Source: Mucilaginibacter sp. PAMB04168
GTDB taxonomy: Bacteria; Bacteroidota; Bacteroidia; Sphingobacteriales; Sphingobacteriaceae
Direction: 5' to 3'
Length of the DNA stretch: 64,000 bases
Assembly: GCF_039634365.2 (NCBI RefSeq)
Contig: NZ_CP155079.2
Location: 1,674,001 to 1,738,000, forward strand
The notes under the pieces: model-generated
Database searches by the model: none
Told to the model about the DNA's origin: nothing
What the model saw: the letters and a program-made list of their open reading frames with translations, nothing else
Shown here: in pieces, positions 18,430 to 26,887 of the stretch
Position numbering within the stretch: the stretch's first letter is position 1
Layout: the number at the start of each line of letters is the position of its first letter
Made by a program: the position numbers and the translations under genes

Positions 18430-18453
18430 GTATTTAAGCAATTACTTAAATAC
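18430..18453 (-). promoter_or_regulatory. inverted-repeat operator for the ArsR-type regulator
   Basis: GTATTTAAG and CTTAAATAC form a perfect 9-bp inverted repeat around the spacer CAATTA, 26 bases upstream of the regulator start. Size, A/T content and position fit ArsR/SmtB operators. Binding is inferred. Confidence 0.65.
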
Positions 18454-18497
18454 ACTGATAGAAAAATTAAATTTACGCAACAGTATATAAATTTTTA

Positions 18498-18512
18498 ACG
18501 GAATTATATAAA
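18498..18512 (+). repeat. second copy of the 15-mer found at 9226-9240
   Basis: ACGGAATTATATAAA, identical to 9226-9240, lies 89 bases upstream of the small Cys-rich protein gene at 18602 and in the divergent region shared with the ArsR-MerTP operon. Confidence 0.4.
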
Positions 18513-18601
18513 AGTTGCGGAATGAGCTATAGGTATCTTAGCAAAAGAATAAATAACAATGGAATTGCAATATTTAAATCAATAAGCGTTTCAATAAAAG
18601 C

Positions 18602-18934
18602 ATGAAATCTATAGCCGTTTTTCTTATCCTAAATATTTTGCTATTATCCTCTTTTCCGGGTATGGCAAATATTCGTCATGGAAAATCATCCTGCTGTACA
18701 GAAAAAATGCAGAAGGATTGCTGTAAGCATTCAAAGCATGATTCTTCAAGTGATTGCGCGAAAGGCAACTGTAACGCGATGTTATCTTGCGGGAACTGCG
18801 GCTTTATTGTTACTTCCTCTATTGCTCTTTCACCCACTATTTCCACTTTATATAGTCAATCTGTTCCCCCTTTCGCCATCGGCGAATTATCCGATTATCA
18901 TGGGAATGGCTGGAACCCGCCGAAAGGTTACTAA
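18602..18934 (+). CDS. Cys-rich exported small protein
   Basis: A 110-residue protein with a signal peptide (about 1-22) and a dense Cys/Lys/His region at residues 29-65 (CC, CC, then single Cys including LSCGNCGF), and a WNPPKGY C-terminus. The Cys pattern plus late PP again fits the HYC_CC_PP-like group. It probably captures soft metal ions outside the inner membrane. It is divergent from the ArsR-MerTP operon. No known enzyme motif. Confidence 0.6.
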   Translation: MKSIAVFLILNILLLSSFPGMANIRHGKSSCCTEKMQKDCCKHSKHDSSSDCAKGNCNAMLSCGNCGFIVTSSIALSPTISTLYSQSVPPFAIGELSDYHGNGWNPPKGY

Positions 18935-19001
18935 TTAATCCGTATGCCGGTCAGTTCATGGCCACTTATTCAATTAATTATTAATCTTTAAAATATAAAT
19001 C

Positions 19002-19193
19002 ATGAAAAAGTTTCTTTTCATCACGATGGTGATGCTATTATCTGTTATATCGATTACTTATGCCAATACTCCTTGCTGCAACAGCAAAATAACCTGTTCC
19101 AAATGCGCAAAGGGCTGCGGGCCAAACTGCAAGGATTATTGCAGCAAAAGCTGTAAGGATTCCGGGGAATGTAAGACTAAATGTAAATTATAG
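19002..19193 (+). CDS. exported metallothionein-like peptide
   Basis: A 63-residue protein: signal peptide to about residue 21 (ending TYAN), then 42 residues with ten cysteines in CC, CxxC and CxxxC spacing (CSKC, CGPNC, CSKSC, CKTKC). Cys density is like metallothionein, but the protein appears to be exported, unlike classical cytosolic metallothioneins. Oxidising periplasmic conditions would favour disulfides unless metal is bound. A strong terminator follows. Function inferred from composition. Confidence 0.6.
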   Translation: MKKFLFITMVMLLSVISITYANTPCCNSKITCSKCAKGCGPNCKDYCSKSCKDSGECKTKCKL

Positions 19194-19203
19194 GTAAAAA
19201 GGC

Positions 19204-19235
19204 AGCCGCCCCTTAACCGGGGCGGCTTTGCTTAT
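19204..19235 (+). terminator. Rho-independent-type hairpin
   Basis: A 9-bp G/C-rich stem (19204-19212 with 19219-19227), six-base loop, then TTGCTT. It ends the small Cys-rich gene pair before the next gene. Confidence 0.7.
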
Positions 19236-19271
19236 CTGTCTTTAATCAAATAAAAATTGTAATTTCGGTTT

Positions 19272-19640
19272 GTGAAACGCACCGCTCTCATATTGTTAAC
19301 GGCTATTTATCTTTTATCCCTTGTGGGTATCGGGATAAGCCGTTTTTATTGCTGCGGTAAACTTGCTTCCATAACGCTGACCCTTGCTTCAGCTGATCAT
19401 TCGGACAAGGATAACTGCTGCAAACATGAAAGCAAAAGCTTTAAAATAAAGGACAGCCATGTCTCGGTGAACGCCACGGTGCTAAGCCCAATTGCACCGG
19501 CTATATTGCCGGAGCCTGCTTACGGGATTGCAGTTAACATCCTTTCGGAATCAGCTATTGTTACCGCTTACCAGGCCAACGCTCCTCCGGGAGACCCTGA
19601 TATACCCATCTATACCCTCAACTGCGCCTACAGGATCTGA
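19272..19640 (+). CDS. HYC_CC_PP family small exported protein (GTG start)
   Basis: A 122-residue protein with an N-terminal hydrophobic helix, then FYCCGK at residues 26-31, a DNCCKHESKSFKI stretch near 56-68 and an APPGDP motif near 106-111. This order (HYC-like, CC, PP) is the defining layout of the HYC_CC_PP family. The start appears to be GTG at 19272, shortly after a GGTTTG sequence, so the leader is very short. Probably exported and metal-linked; it precedes the Cus-type efflux genes. Function unknown. Confidence 0.7.
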   Translation: MKRTALILLTAIYLLSLVGIGISRFYCCGKLASITLTLASADHSDKDNCCKHESKSFKIKDSHVSVNATVLSPIAPAILPEPAYGIAVNILSESAIVTAYQANAPPGDPDIPIYTLNCAYRI

Positions 19641-19760
19641 CCTGTACTTTCATAGCCCTACATTCCTGTACCGGCTTTAATTCCATTGGAATCCATCTTA
19701 ATTCATAACTAACGCATTGGCTTTGCCTATGCTATTTATTCATTTTCAATTTTAAAACAC

Positions 19761-20009
19761 ATGAAAAAAGTAATGCTGATGGCGGTTGCCATCTTGTTTT
19801 CTGCCGCGACCGTTTTTGCCTCGAATGGCACAAACCCTGTTTCTGATACTACTAAAACCAAAAAGGTAAAACCGGCTCCAAAAGTACAATACACCTGTAC
19901 CATGCACCCGGAAGTACTTAGTGACAAGCCCGGCAAATGCCCTAAATGCGGCATGACCCTGGTTAAAAAGACCGACAAAAAGAAACCGGCAGAAAAAATG
20001 AAAATGTAA
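19761..20009 (+). CDS. exported single-HMBD protein
   Basis: An 82-residue protein with a signal peptide (about 1-20) and one heavy-metal-binding domain (YTCTMHP...GKCPKCGM, residues 44-68), then a Lys-rich tail ending KMKM. The same domain is found at the N-termini of the two adaptors in this operon and twice in the oxidase at 11388. It may act as a free periplasmic Cu carrier, comparable in role to CusF, though CusF has a different fold. A hairpin separates it from cusA. Confidence 0.8.
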   Translation: MKKVMLMAVAILFSAATVFASNGTNPVSDTTKTKKVKPAPKVQYTCTMHPEVLSDKPGKCPKCGMTLVKKTDKKKPAEKMKM

Positions 20010-20015
20010 TTCATT

Positions 20016-20042
20016 CAGCTCTCCGCCAAAAGCGGAGGGCTG
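20016..20042 (+). terminator. intercistronic hairpin before split cusA
   Basis: An imperfect hairpin (CAGCTCTCCGC with GCGGAGGGCTG around CAAAA-type loop) lies between the HMBD gene and cusA. No T-run follows, so partial attenuation or processing is more likely than full termination. Confidence 0.45.
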
Positions 20043-20057
20043 ATTAAAGCAATTAAG

Positions 20058-21332
20058 ATGATAAACCAATTGATCAGACTGTCTTTAAAAAACAGGTATA
20101 TTGTTTTACTGGCTGCTATTGCCCTGTTTGCCTGGGGTGCATATGCTGTCAAAGAAAACCCGATTGACGCCATACCCGACCTGTCGGATAACCAGGTGAT
20201 CGTATTCACGGAATGGCAAGGGCGGAGCCCGCAGATCATGGAAGACCAGGTAACCTACCCATTGGTAAGTAACCTGCAAGGCATCCCGAAAGTAAAAGCC
20301 ATCCGCGCCACCTCCATGTTCGGGATGAGCTTTGTATACATCGTTTTTGATGACAAGGCGGATGTTTACTGGGCGCGGAGCCGGGTATTGGAAAGACTAA
20401 ACTATGCGCAGCGTTTATTGCCGGAAGGCATCACCCCTACATTGGGGCCGGATGGTACAGGCGTGGGCCATGTGCTTTGGTACACGCTCGACGCCAAAGG
20501 CATGGATCTGGGTGAACAGCGCGCCTTACAGGACTGGTATGTGAAATTAGGCCTGCAAACCGTATCCGGTGTAAGCGAAGTGGCCTCTTTTGGCGGCTTT
20601 GAGAAACAATACCAGGTAAGCATCGACCCCCACAAGTTAAATTATTACAACATACCCTTAGCACAGGTACTCAAAGCGGTTAAAAGCAATAACAACGATG
20701 TGGGCGGGCGTAAGTTTGAAATGAACGGCACCGGCTATATTGTTCGCGGCCTGGGCTATATCAAAAGCTTGGCGGATGTCGAGAATATGCCTATCGGTGT
20801 AATCAATTCTATACCAGTTAAGATCAAAGATGTGGCCACCGTTCAAATGGGCGGCGATGAACGCCTGGGTATCTTTGACCGGAATGGCGACGGCGAAGCC
20901 GTAGGCGGTATCGTGGTGATGCGCTATGGCGAGAACGCGGATCAAGTGATCCATGCCGTTAAGGATAAGATGGCCGATATTCAAAAAGGCCTACCCGCAG
21001 GTGTAACCTTCAAGATCGCTTATGACCGCAGCGAACTTATTGAAAGCGCGGTCAGTTCCGTGAAACATACGCTGATCGAAGAAATGATCACCGTATCCAT
21101 TATTGTCATCCTGTTCCTGTTCAGCTGGCGAAGCGCTTTAAGCATCATTATTCAGATACCGATTACCATTGCTGCCAGCTTCATTTTGTTAAACGCCTTT
21201 GGTATCAGTTCCAATATTATGTCCTTAACGGGCATTGCTTTAGCTATCGGCGTGATCGTAGATAATGGTATCGTCATGGTAGAAAACTCGCATAGGAATT
21301 TATCCATCGCCCAACAACAAGAAAAATCATGA
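20058..21332 (+). CDS. cusA: CusA-type HME-RND efflux pump, N-terminal part
   Basis: 424 residues covering TM1, the first periplasmic porter half and TM2-TM4 of a heavy-metal RND pump. Family signs are the NPIDAIPDLSDNQV stretch (residues 34-47) and the TM4 proton-relay helix IGVIVDNGIVMVEN near the C-terminus. The frame stops in the cytoplasmic loop after TM4; the remainder follows in another frame starting at 21329 with a four-base ATGA overlap. Together they total 1,054 residues, the normal CusA length. Either a frameshift broke the gene or the pump is made as two coupled halves. Confidence 0.88.
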   Translation: MINQLIRLSLKNRYIVLLAAIALFAWGAYAVKENPIDAIPDLSDNQVIVFTEWQGRSPQIMEDQVTYPLVSNLQGIPKVKAIRATSMFGMSFVYIVFDDKADVYWARSRVLERLNYAQRLLPEGITPTLGPDGTGVGHVLWYTLDAKGMDLGEQRALQDWYVKLGLQTVSGVSEVASFGGFEKQYQVSIDPHKLNYYNIPLAQVLKAVKSNNNDVGGRKFEMNGTGYIVRGLGYIKSLADVENMPIGVINSIPVKIKDVATVQMGGDERLGIFDRNGDGEAVGGIVVMRYGENADQVIHAVKDKMADIQKGLPAGVTFKIAYDRSELIESAVSSVKHTLIEEMITVSIIVILFLFSWRSALSIIIQIPITIAASFILLNAFGISSNIMSLTGIALAIGVIVDNGIVMVENSHRNLSIAQQQEKS

Positions 21333-23221
21333 TTCTGGCAGAACGAATAAAGATCATAGAAGCATCCTGCAAGCAGGTTGGCCGTGGCGTGTTTTTCTCT
21401 ACGCTCATTATTGTCGCATCTTTCCTGCCGGTGTTTTTACTGGAGGGCCAGGAAGGTAAATTGTTCGGCCCTTTAGCCTGGACAAAAACATTTATACTGG
21501 CCATTGACGCCATCCTTGCAGTGACTTTAGCGCCTGTTCTCATCTCTTTCTTTCTGAAAGGGAAATTAAGAACTGACGACCATAACCCGCTGAACCGCGG
21601 GCTGGAAAGGGTTTACCGTCCGGTACTGGATTGGTGCGTGACCTGGCGTAAAACCACCATCGGCATTAATATCATTGCTTTATTAATTAGCATACCGTTG
21701 TTGCTTTCTTTAGGCAGCGAATTTATGCCGCCGCTGGATGAGGGCACGATCCTGTTCATGCCGGTAACGCAGCCGGATGTTTCCAATGCGCAGGCCAAGC
21801 AGCTTTTACAGGTACAGGACAAGATCATCAAAAGCGTACCAGAAGTGGCTAACGTTTTGGGGAAAGCAGGCAGGGCCAATACCGCTACGGATAATTCGCC
21901 GATCAGCATGACAGAAACCATTATCCTGTTGAAACCGAGGGAAGCATGGCGCAAGGGGATTAAAAAGGAAGATATTATCAATGAACTGAATGCCAAACTG
22001 CAAATACCAGGTGTGGTGAACGGCTGGACACAGCCTATCATCAACCGTATCAATATGTTGTCTACGGGTATCCGCACGGATGTCGGTTTAAAAATTTACG
22101 GGCAGAACCTGGATACCATTAGTACACTCGCTAATCAGATGAAGCAGGCCTTGAACGGTTTAAATGGCGTCAAAGACCTGTATGTTGACCCGATAACCGG
22201 CGGCAAATACCTGGATATCCAGGTCAATAAAGAAGCAATCGGGCGATTTGGTTTAAGCGCGGATGATGTCAATGAAGTCGTGGAAAGCGCGATAGGCGGC
22301 ATGAACCTGACCAGGACGATAGAAGGCAGGCAGCGGTTTAGCGTCAATGTCCGCTTCGCGCAGGATTACCGGAATAACCTGGATGCTATTAAACGCACGC
22401 TGGTACAAACTACCGGCTACGGCCCAATACCATTATCATCCGTGGCGAATATTCGGATCAGCAATGGCCCGGCCATGATCCAATCGGAAAATGCTTTATT
22501 ACGGGGCACCGTATTGTTTAACGTCCGTGACCGTGACCTGGGCAGTACCGTCAAAGAAGCCCAGGACAGGTTGAATGCGATGGTTAAAACTTTACCAAAG
22601 GGCTATTATATCGAATGGAGCGGGCAATATGAGAATTTGATCCGTGCGGAGCATACCTTGAAGCTGATACTGCCAATTGTCCTCATTATCATTTTTGCCT
22701 GCCTGTACTTCGCTTTTCATTCTATCCGGGAAGCTTTTTTTAGCCTGATCTCCATTCCTTTTGCCCTGATCGGCGGGGCTTATATGGTGTATTTCTTCGG
22801 GGTGCATTTATCGGTAGCTGTGGCAGTAGGTTTCATTGCACTCTTCGGAATTGCGGTAGAGACCGGCATTGTGATGGTTATTTACCTGAATGATGCCATG
22901 CAGCAATTGGTCGCCCTGAAAGGCAACAGTAAAGAAACGATCACTAAAGCTGATTTAAGGGAATATGTGATGAACGGCGCGGTAAAACGCCTGCGGCCAA
23001 AGCTGATGACCGTTTGCGTGGCCTTGTTTGGTTTGGTGCCGGTACTGTGGGCAACCGGGACAGGCAGCGATGTCATGTTACCCATCGTATTGCCGATGAT
23101 CGGCGGGGTATTAACTTCTTCCACACATATCTTGCTCGTTACCCCGCTTATCTTTTTGATGGTAAAGGAATATGAGTTGAAGAAATATGGCAAACTGGAA
23201 GTATTGGAGGTAAAAGAATAA
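21329..23221 (+). CDS. cusA: CusA-type HME-RND efflux pump, C-terminal part
   Basis: 630 residues containing the rest of the pump: RIKIIEASCKQVG, then TM5 with the LEGQEGKLFGPLAWTKT signature (residues 39-54), TM6, the second porter half, and TM8-TM12. No domain appears missing relative to CusA apart from the join. It could be translated by reinitiation at ATGA, giving a two-piece pump, or be the downstream part of a frameshifted gene. It exports Cu+/Ag+ from the periplasm through the TolC channel encoded next. Confidence 0.88.
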   Translation: MILAERIKIIEASCKQVGRGVFFSTLIIVASFLPVFLLEGQEGKLFGPLAWTKTFILAIDAILAVTLAPVLISFFLKGKLRTDDHNPLNRGLERVYRPVLDWCVTWRKTTIGINIIALLISIPLLLSLGSEFMPPLDEGTILFMPVTQPDVSNAQAKQLLQVQDKIIKSVPEVANVLGKAGRANTATDNSPISMTETIILLKPREAWRKGIKKEDIINELNAKLQIPGVVNGWTQPIINRINMLSTGIRTDVGLKIYGQNLDTISTLANQMKQALNGLNGVKDLYVDPITGGKYLDIQVNKEAIGRFGLSADDVNEVVESAIGGMNLTRTIEGRQRFSVNVRFAQDYRNNLDAIKRTLVQTTGYGPIPLSSVANIRISNGPAMIQSENALLRGTVLFNVRDRDLGSTVKEAQDRLNAMVKTLPKGYYIEWSGQYENLIRAEHTLKLILPIVLIIIFACLYFAFHSIREAFFSLISIPFALIGGAYMVYFFGVHLSVAVAVGFIALFGIAVETGIVMVIYLNDAMQQLVALKGNSKETITKADLREYVMNGAVKRLRPKLMTVCVALFGLVPVLWATGTGSDVMLPIVLPMIGGVLTSSTHILLVTPLIFLMVKEYELKKYGKLEVLEVKE

Positions 23222-24444
23222 TGAAAAAGTATTATATCATATTAACGGCGCTGTTAGGTCTGGCCGGCTTTGCACAAGCACAGCGCCTCCCTTTAGACAG
23301 CGTGATCGCCCGTGTAAGCACCAACCCGGCCTTGCAGGCTTATGATGCCAAAGCCAGCGCACAGAACGCTTACGCTACGGGGGCAAGGAGTTTGGATGCC
23401 CCTAAGATCAGCGCAGGCCAGTACCAGGTGCCTTACCAGCTGAACCCCAGCGGCGGCTCATTTATGGTACAGGCAGAGCAAATGTTTACCAACCCGGCCA
23501 AGCTAAAAGCCAAAGAAGATTATATGAAAGGCCAGTCCCAGGTAACGGCAGCCGATCAGGGCTACCTGAAAAATCAACTCATTTCCCAGGCCAAACAATA
23601 CTATTTTGAACGCGTGGTTTTGGAAAAGAAACTGGCCCTATTGCAGCACACCAAAGAATTACTGGATTATATGCTCAAAGATGCCAATATCCGGCTAACC
23701 TATGGCAAGGAGAAGCTGCCGAACATCTATAAGGCCAAGGCAGAGCTTTTTCAGTTGGATAATACCCGTGAGCAATTGACCAACGATATCAGCCAGAAAA
23801 ACATCATACTCAATACCTTGATGAACAGGGACAAACAGGCCATTTTTTCGGTGGACACGAATATCGTTTTAAAAGATTACGAAACCACCATAACGGACAC
23901 GGCTCGTCTTGCTACCGGCCGGAGCGATATTAAAGGGATCAACCGCAACATTGACCTGCAACAATTGAGCGCAAAAATGGAGTACGCCAAACGCAAACCC
24001 GATTTTGGCATCCAGGCAGCGCACATGCAAAGCTACGGCGGGTATGCAAATCAATATATTTTAATGGGTACCGTCACCATTCCAATTGTGCCCTGGGCCG
24101 CTAAGGAATACAAAGCGAACCTTAAAGGTATCCGCTATGAGGTGGAGGAACTGCAACAGAAAAAACTGGATATCCTCAACCAGGCACAAGGTCAACTCGC
24201 GGCATTAAGAACGGATATGGGCAGCAAAAAAAGGCAGTTGAAAAACTATGAAAAGAACATCATACCCGCTTTGCAAAATAGCTATAAAACGGCACTGCTG
24301 GCCTATGACCAAAATACAGGCGATCTCCCGTCGGTTTTAGATGGTATCAAAAGCCTGCAAACCGTACGCATGGAGGCTTTAGACCGATTACAGGAATTGT
24401 TAACCTTACAGGTAGCTTATGAAAGGGAATATGAAAGCAATTAA
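23221..24444 (+). CDS. TolC-family outer-membrane efflux channel (CusC-like)
   Basis: A 407-residue protein with signal peptide (1-20, ending AQAQ) and two OEP repeats of long amphipathic helices (about 25-210 and 230-400). It forms the outer-membrane exit duct of the Cus-type pump. The start overlaps the cusA stop by one base (TAATG) and the end overlaps the adaptor gene, so the three are translationally linked. Shorter than E. coli CusC (about 460) and without an evident lipobox Cys. Confidence 0.85.
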   Translation: MKKYYIILTALLGLAGFAQAQRLPLDSVIARVSTNPALQAYDAKASAQNAYATGARSLDAPKISAGQYQVPYQLNPSGGSFMVQAEQMFTNPAKLKAKEDYMKGQSQVTAADQGYLKNQLISQAKQYYFERVVLEKKLALLQHTKELLDYMLKDANIRLTYGKEKLPNIYKAKAELFQLDNTREQLTNDISQKNIILNTLMNRDKQAIFSVDTNIVLKDYETTITDTARLATGRSDIKGINRNIDLQQLSAKMEYAKRKPDFGIQAAHMQSYGGYANQYILMGTVTIPIVPWAAKEYKANLKGIRYEVEELQQKKLDILNQAQGQLAALRTDMGSKKRQLKNYEKNIIPALQNSYKTALLAYDQNTGDLPSVLDGIKSLQTVRMEALDRLQELLTLQVAYEREYESN

Positions 24445-25678
24445 AATTCTCCTGATCGCTTTTGTCGCCGTCATGAGCGCCTGCACGAATCCAAAAACGA
24501 CCGCTGTCGCGGATCAGGCAAAAATCGAAGTCAAATACACCTGCCCGATGCACCCGCAGGTACTCGAAGATCATCCCGGTAGTTGCCCGATCTGCGGCAT
24601 GACGCTGGTTAAAAAATCTGGACAGGCCAGTGAAGGTGCCGGCATTAGTTTAAATACCGTGCTGCAACCTGTCAATTCTACGGTCGTTTCTTCGGTTAAG
24701 ACGATCACACCTGAACAAAAGGAAATTCAAACCGCTATTTCAGCGGATGGTTACCTTGATTTTGATACAAGGACATTCAATAATATCGCCTCCCGTTTTT
24801 CAGGGCGCATTGAAAAGCTTTATATTAAATATGCCTTTCAGGAGATCCACGAGGGTCAGCGCATTTTCGACATTTACAGCCCGGAAATGGTAACTGCCCA
24901 GCAGGATCTTTTATTCCTCAGCAAAAATTCACCCCAGGAAACCGGATTGTTGAATGCAGCTAAACAGAAGCTATTGTTACAGGGCATGACCTATGAACAG
25001 GTGAAGCAGGTCATAAAAAGCGGTAAGCCGTATTACAGCCTGCCGGTTTATAGTCCTTATGAAGGGCATGTACATGATATGCCGCATGGCCAGATGGGCA
25101 GCACGGCAGATGCGCGCCCAGTAACGGAGTTTGCTAATAACCTGCCTTTAGCCATCAAGGAGGGCATGTATGTCCAAAAGGGGCAAACCTTGTTCAATGT
25201 GGTTAACCCGCATCAGTTATGGGCGATCATCAAAATTGACCCTTCGGATATGGCCGCTTTAAAATTAAACCAGCCGGTTAAGATCACCTTGCCCGATCTG
25301 CCGGGTAAAACGATCAGCGGCAGGGTGAACTTCATTGAACCTGTTATACAGAATGGAGATAAGACGACAAGCATCAGGGTTTACCTCAACAATATGGATC
25401 ACGATCTGAAAGTAAACAGCCTCCTTAAAGCCGAAATCCAAACCGGGCGGACCAACGGCTTGTGGATACCGCGTTCTTCGGTGATCGATCTGGGACAAAC
25501 GCAGATCGTGTGGCTTAAACATGGGCCAGCTTATCAGGCAATTCAGGTAAGCACAGGTGCGATAACTAACAGTCAGATACAAGTGAAAAAGGGTTTAACC
25601 GCTACGGATACCCTGGCAGCAAACGCCCAATATTTAACCGATAGCGAAAGCTTTATCAAAACGAAAAGTCATGACTAA
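24419..25678 (+). CDS. RND periplasmic adaptor with N-terminal HMBD, lipoprotein (CusB-like)
   Basis: A 419-residue adaptor linking the RND pump to the TolC channel. A lipobox (VMSAC) lies near the N-terminus, then an HMBD (YTCPMHP...GSCPICGM, about residues 40-63), then lipoyl/alpha-hairpin, beta-barrel and membrane-proximal domains. Two in-frame starts are possible (24419 and 24431); the second gives a more compact lipoprotein leader. It overlaps the tolC gene by up to 26 bases and the next adaptor by eight. The HMBD probably supplies the metal-sensing role that Met residues play in E. coli CusB. Confidence 0.88.
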   Translation: MKGNMKAIKILLIAFVAVMSACTNPKTTAVADQAKIEVKYTCPMHPQVLEDHPGSCPICGMTLVKKSGQASEGAGISLNTVLQPVNSTVVSSVKTITPEQKEIQTAISADGYLDFDTRTFNNIASRFSGRIEKLYIKYAFQEIHEGQRIFDIYSPEMVTAQQDLLFLSKNSPQETGLLNAAKQKLLLQGMTYEQVKQVIKSGKPYYSLPVYSPYEGHVHDMPHGQMGSTADARPVTEFANNLPLAIKEGMYVQKGQTLFNVVNPHQLWAIIKIDPSDMAALKLNQPVKITLPDLPGKTISGRVNFIEPVIQNGDKTTSIRVYLNNMDHDLKVNSLLKAEIQTGRTNGLWIPRSSVIDLGQTQIVWLKHGPAYQAIQVSTGAITNSQIQVKKGLTATDTLAANAQYLTDSESFIKTKSHD

Positions 25679-26879
25679 ATTGAAAATTTTATTGCTGCTC
25701 TTAGTTATAGTAGTGACAGCCTGCAAGCAAAAACCACAGCGAGTAGTTCAGCAGAAAAGCCATGGTTATTATACCTGTTCCATGCACCCCCAGATACATG
25801 AGGAGCATCCCGGCAATTGCCCGGTTTGTGGCATGAAACTGATCAAAGTTGAACTTACCGGCTCTGGTAACACGGCATCAGATAAACTCACCCTTACGGC
25901 AACGCAGATTGAATTGGCCGGAATCCAAACGGATACGGTGCGCGAACAAAATACGGGGCTTGAAAAAACGCTTACTGGCACGGTAACCTCTAATGAAAAC
26001 ACAGCTGCCGAAATGAGTGCAAGAATAGCGGGACGGATACAGCAGCTATTCGTAAGAACAGTTGGTGAAAAAGTGAACGTCGGGCAACCCGTTTATACCA
26101 TATATAGCGAAGATTTACAGGAAGCAGAAAAAGAATACCTGTTGGCTAAACAGCAGCAAAAGCTTTTGCATAACCCTGATGTAGACTACCTGCAACTGAT
26201 CAGCGCCGCTGAAAATAAACTCAAATTATGGGGTTTAACCGCCGCGCAGATCAAAAAACTGGCCGCTTCAGGCAAAGTGTCTGCTACAACCGCCGTATTA
26301 AGTCAAGTCAGTGGAACTGTGAGCGAAATAGCGGTGCACGAGGGTGATTACGTGACCGAAGGTATGACTGTATTAAAAACACAGGCATTGAACAGTTTAT
26401 GGGTGGAAGCCCAGTTATATGCCAATGATGCTGCGATGTATAGATTAAATGACCGGGTAAGCGTCTCCTTTCCTGATCTGAATGGACAAGTAACCAATGG
26501 CAAGGTTGAGTTCATTAACCCTGAATTATCGGATGCGTCCAAAGTTGATCTGATCCGCGTCAGCATTCCTAATCCACAGGGGCTGATCCGGCCGGGTATG
26601 CTGGCTTATATTTCACTTGGTGGTAATGGTGCACGTTCGTTAGCTGTTCCGGCATCTGCGGTATTAAGTGACGGCAAAGGCAGCAAGGTATGGGTAAAAA
26701 ATGCAGAAGGCAGCTTTTCACCAAGGATGATTAAACCTGGCCAGGCCAATCAAAACTATGTGCAGGTGCTATCCGGCTTAGATGCAGGTGCCATTGTCGT
26801 TACCAATGGAGCCTATTTATTGAACAGCGAAGCGACCTTCAAGAACGGGAATGATAACATGGCTGGCATGAAAATGTAA
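25671..26879 (+). CDS. second HMBD-bearing RND adaptor, lipoprotein
   Basis: A 402-residue CusB-like adaptor with lipobox (VVTAC, Cys18), HMBD (YTCSMHP...GNCPVCGM, about 35-58), lipoyl/hairpin and barrel domains, and a C-terminal MAGMKM Met tail. It is a diverged paralogue of the preceding adaptor, not a copy. Two adaptors per pump could form a hetero-oligomeric ring, or be alternatives for different metals. It ends the operon; the convergent ars operon begins nine bases later. Confidence 0.87.
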   Translation: MTKLKILLLLLVIVVTACKQKPQRVVQQKSHGYYTCSMHPQIHEEHPGNCPVCGMKLIKVELTGSGNTASDKLTLTATQIELAGIQTDTVREQNTGLEKTLTGTVTSNENTAAEMSARIAGRIQQLFVRTVGEKVNVGQPVYTIYSEDLQEAEKEYLLAKQQQKLLHNPDVDYLQLISAAENKLKLWGLTAAQIKKLAASGKVSATTAVLSQVSGTVSEIAVHEGDYVTEGMTVLKTQALNSLWVEAQLYANDAAMYRLNDRVSVSFPDLNGQVTNGKVEFINPELSDASKVDLIRVSIPNPQGLIRPGMLAYISLGGNGARSLAVPASAVLSDGKGSKVWVKNAEGSFSPRMIKPGQANQNYVQVLSGLDAGAIVVTNGAYLLNSEATFKNGNDNMAGMKM

Positions 26880-26887
26880 GTCGATCT

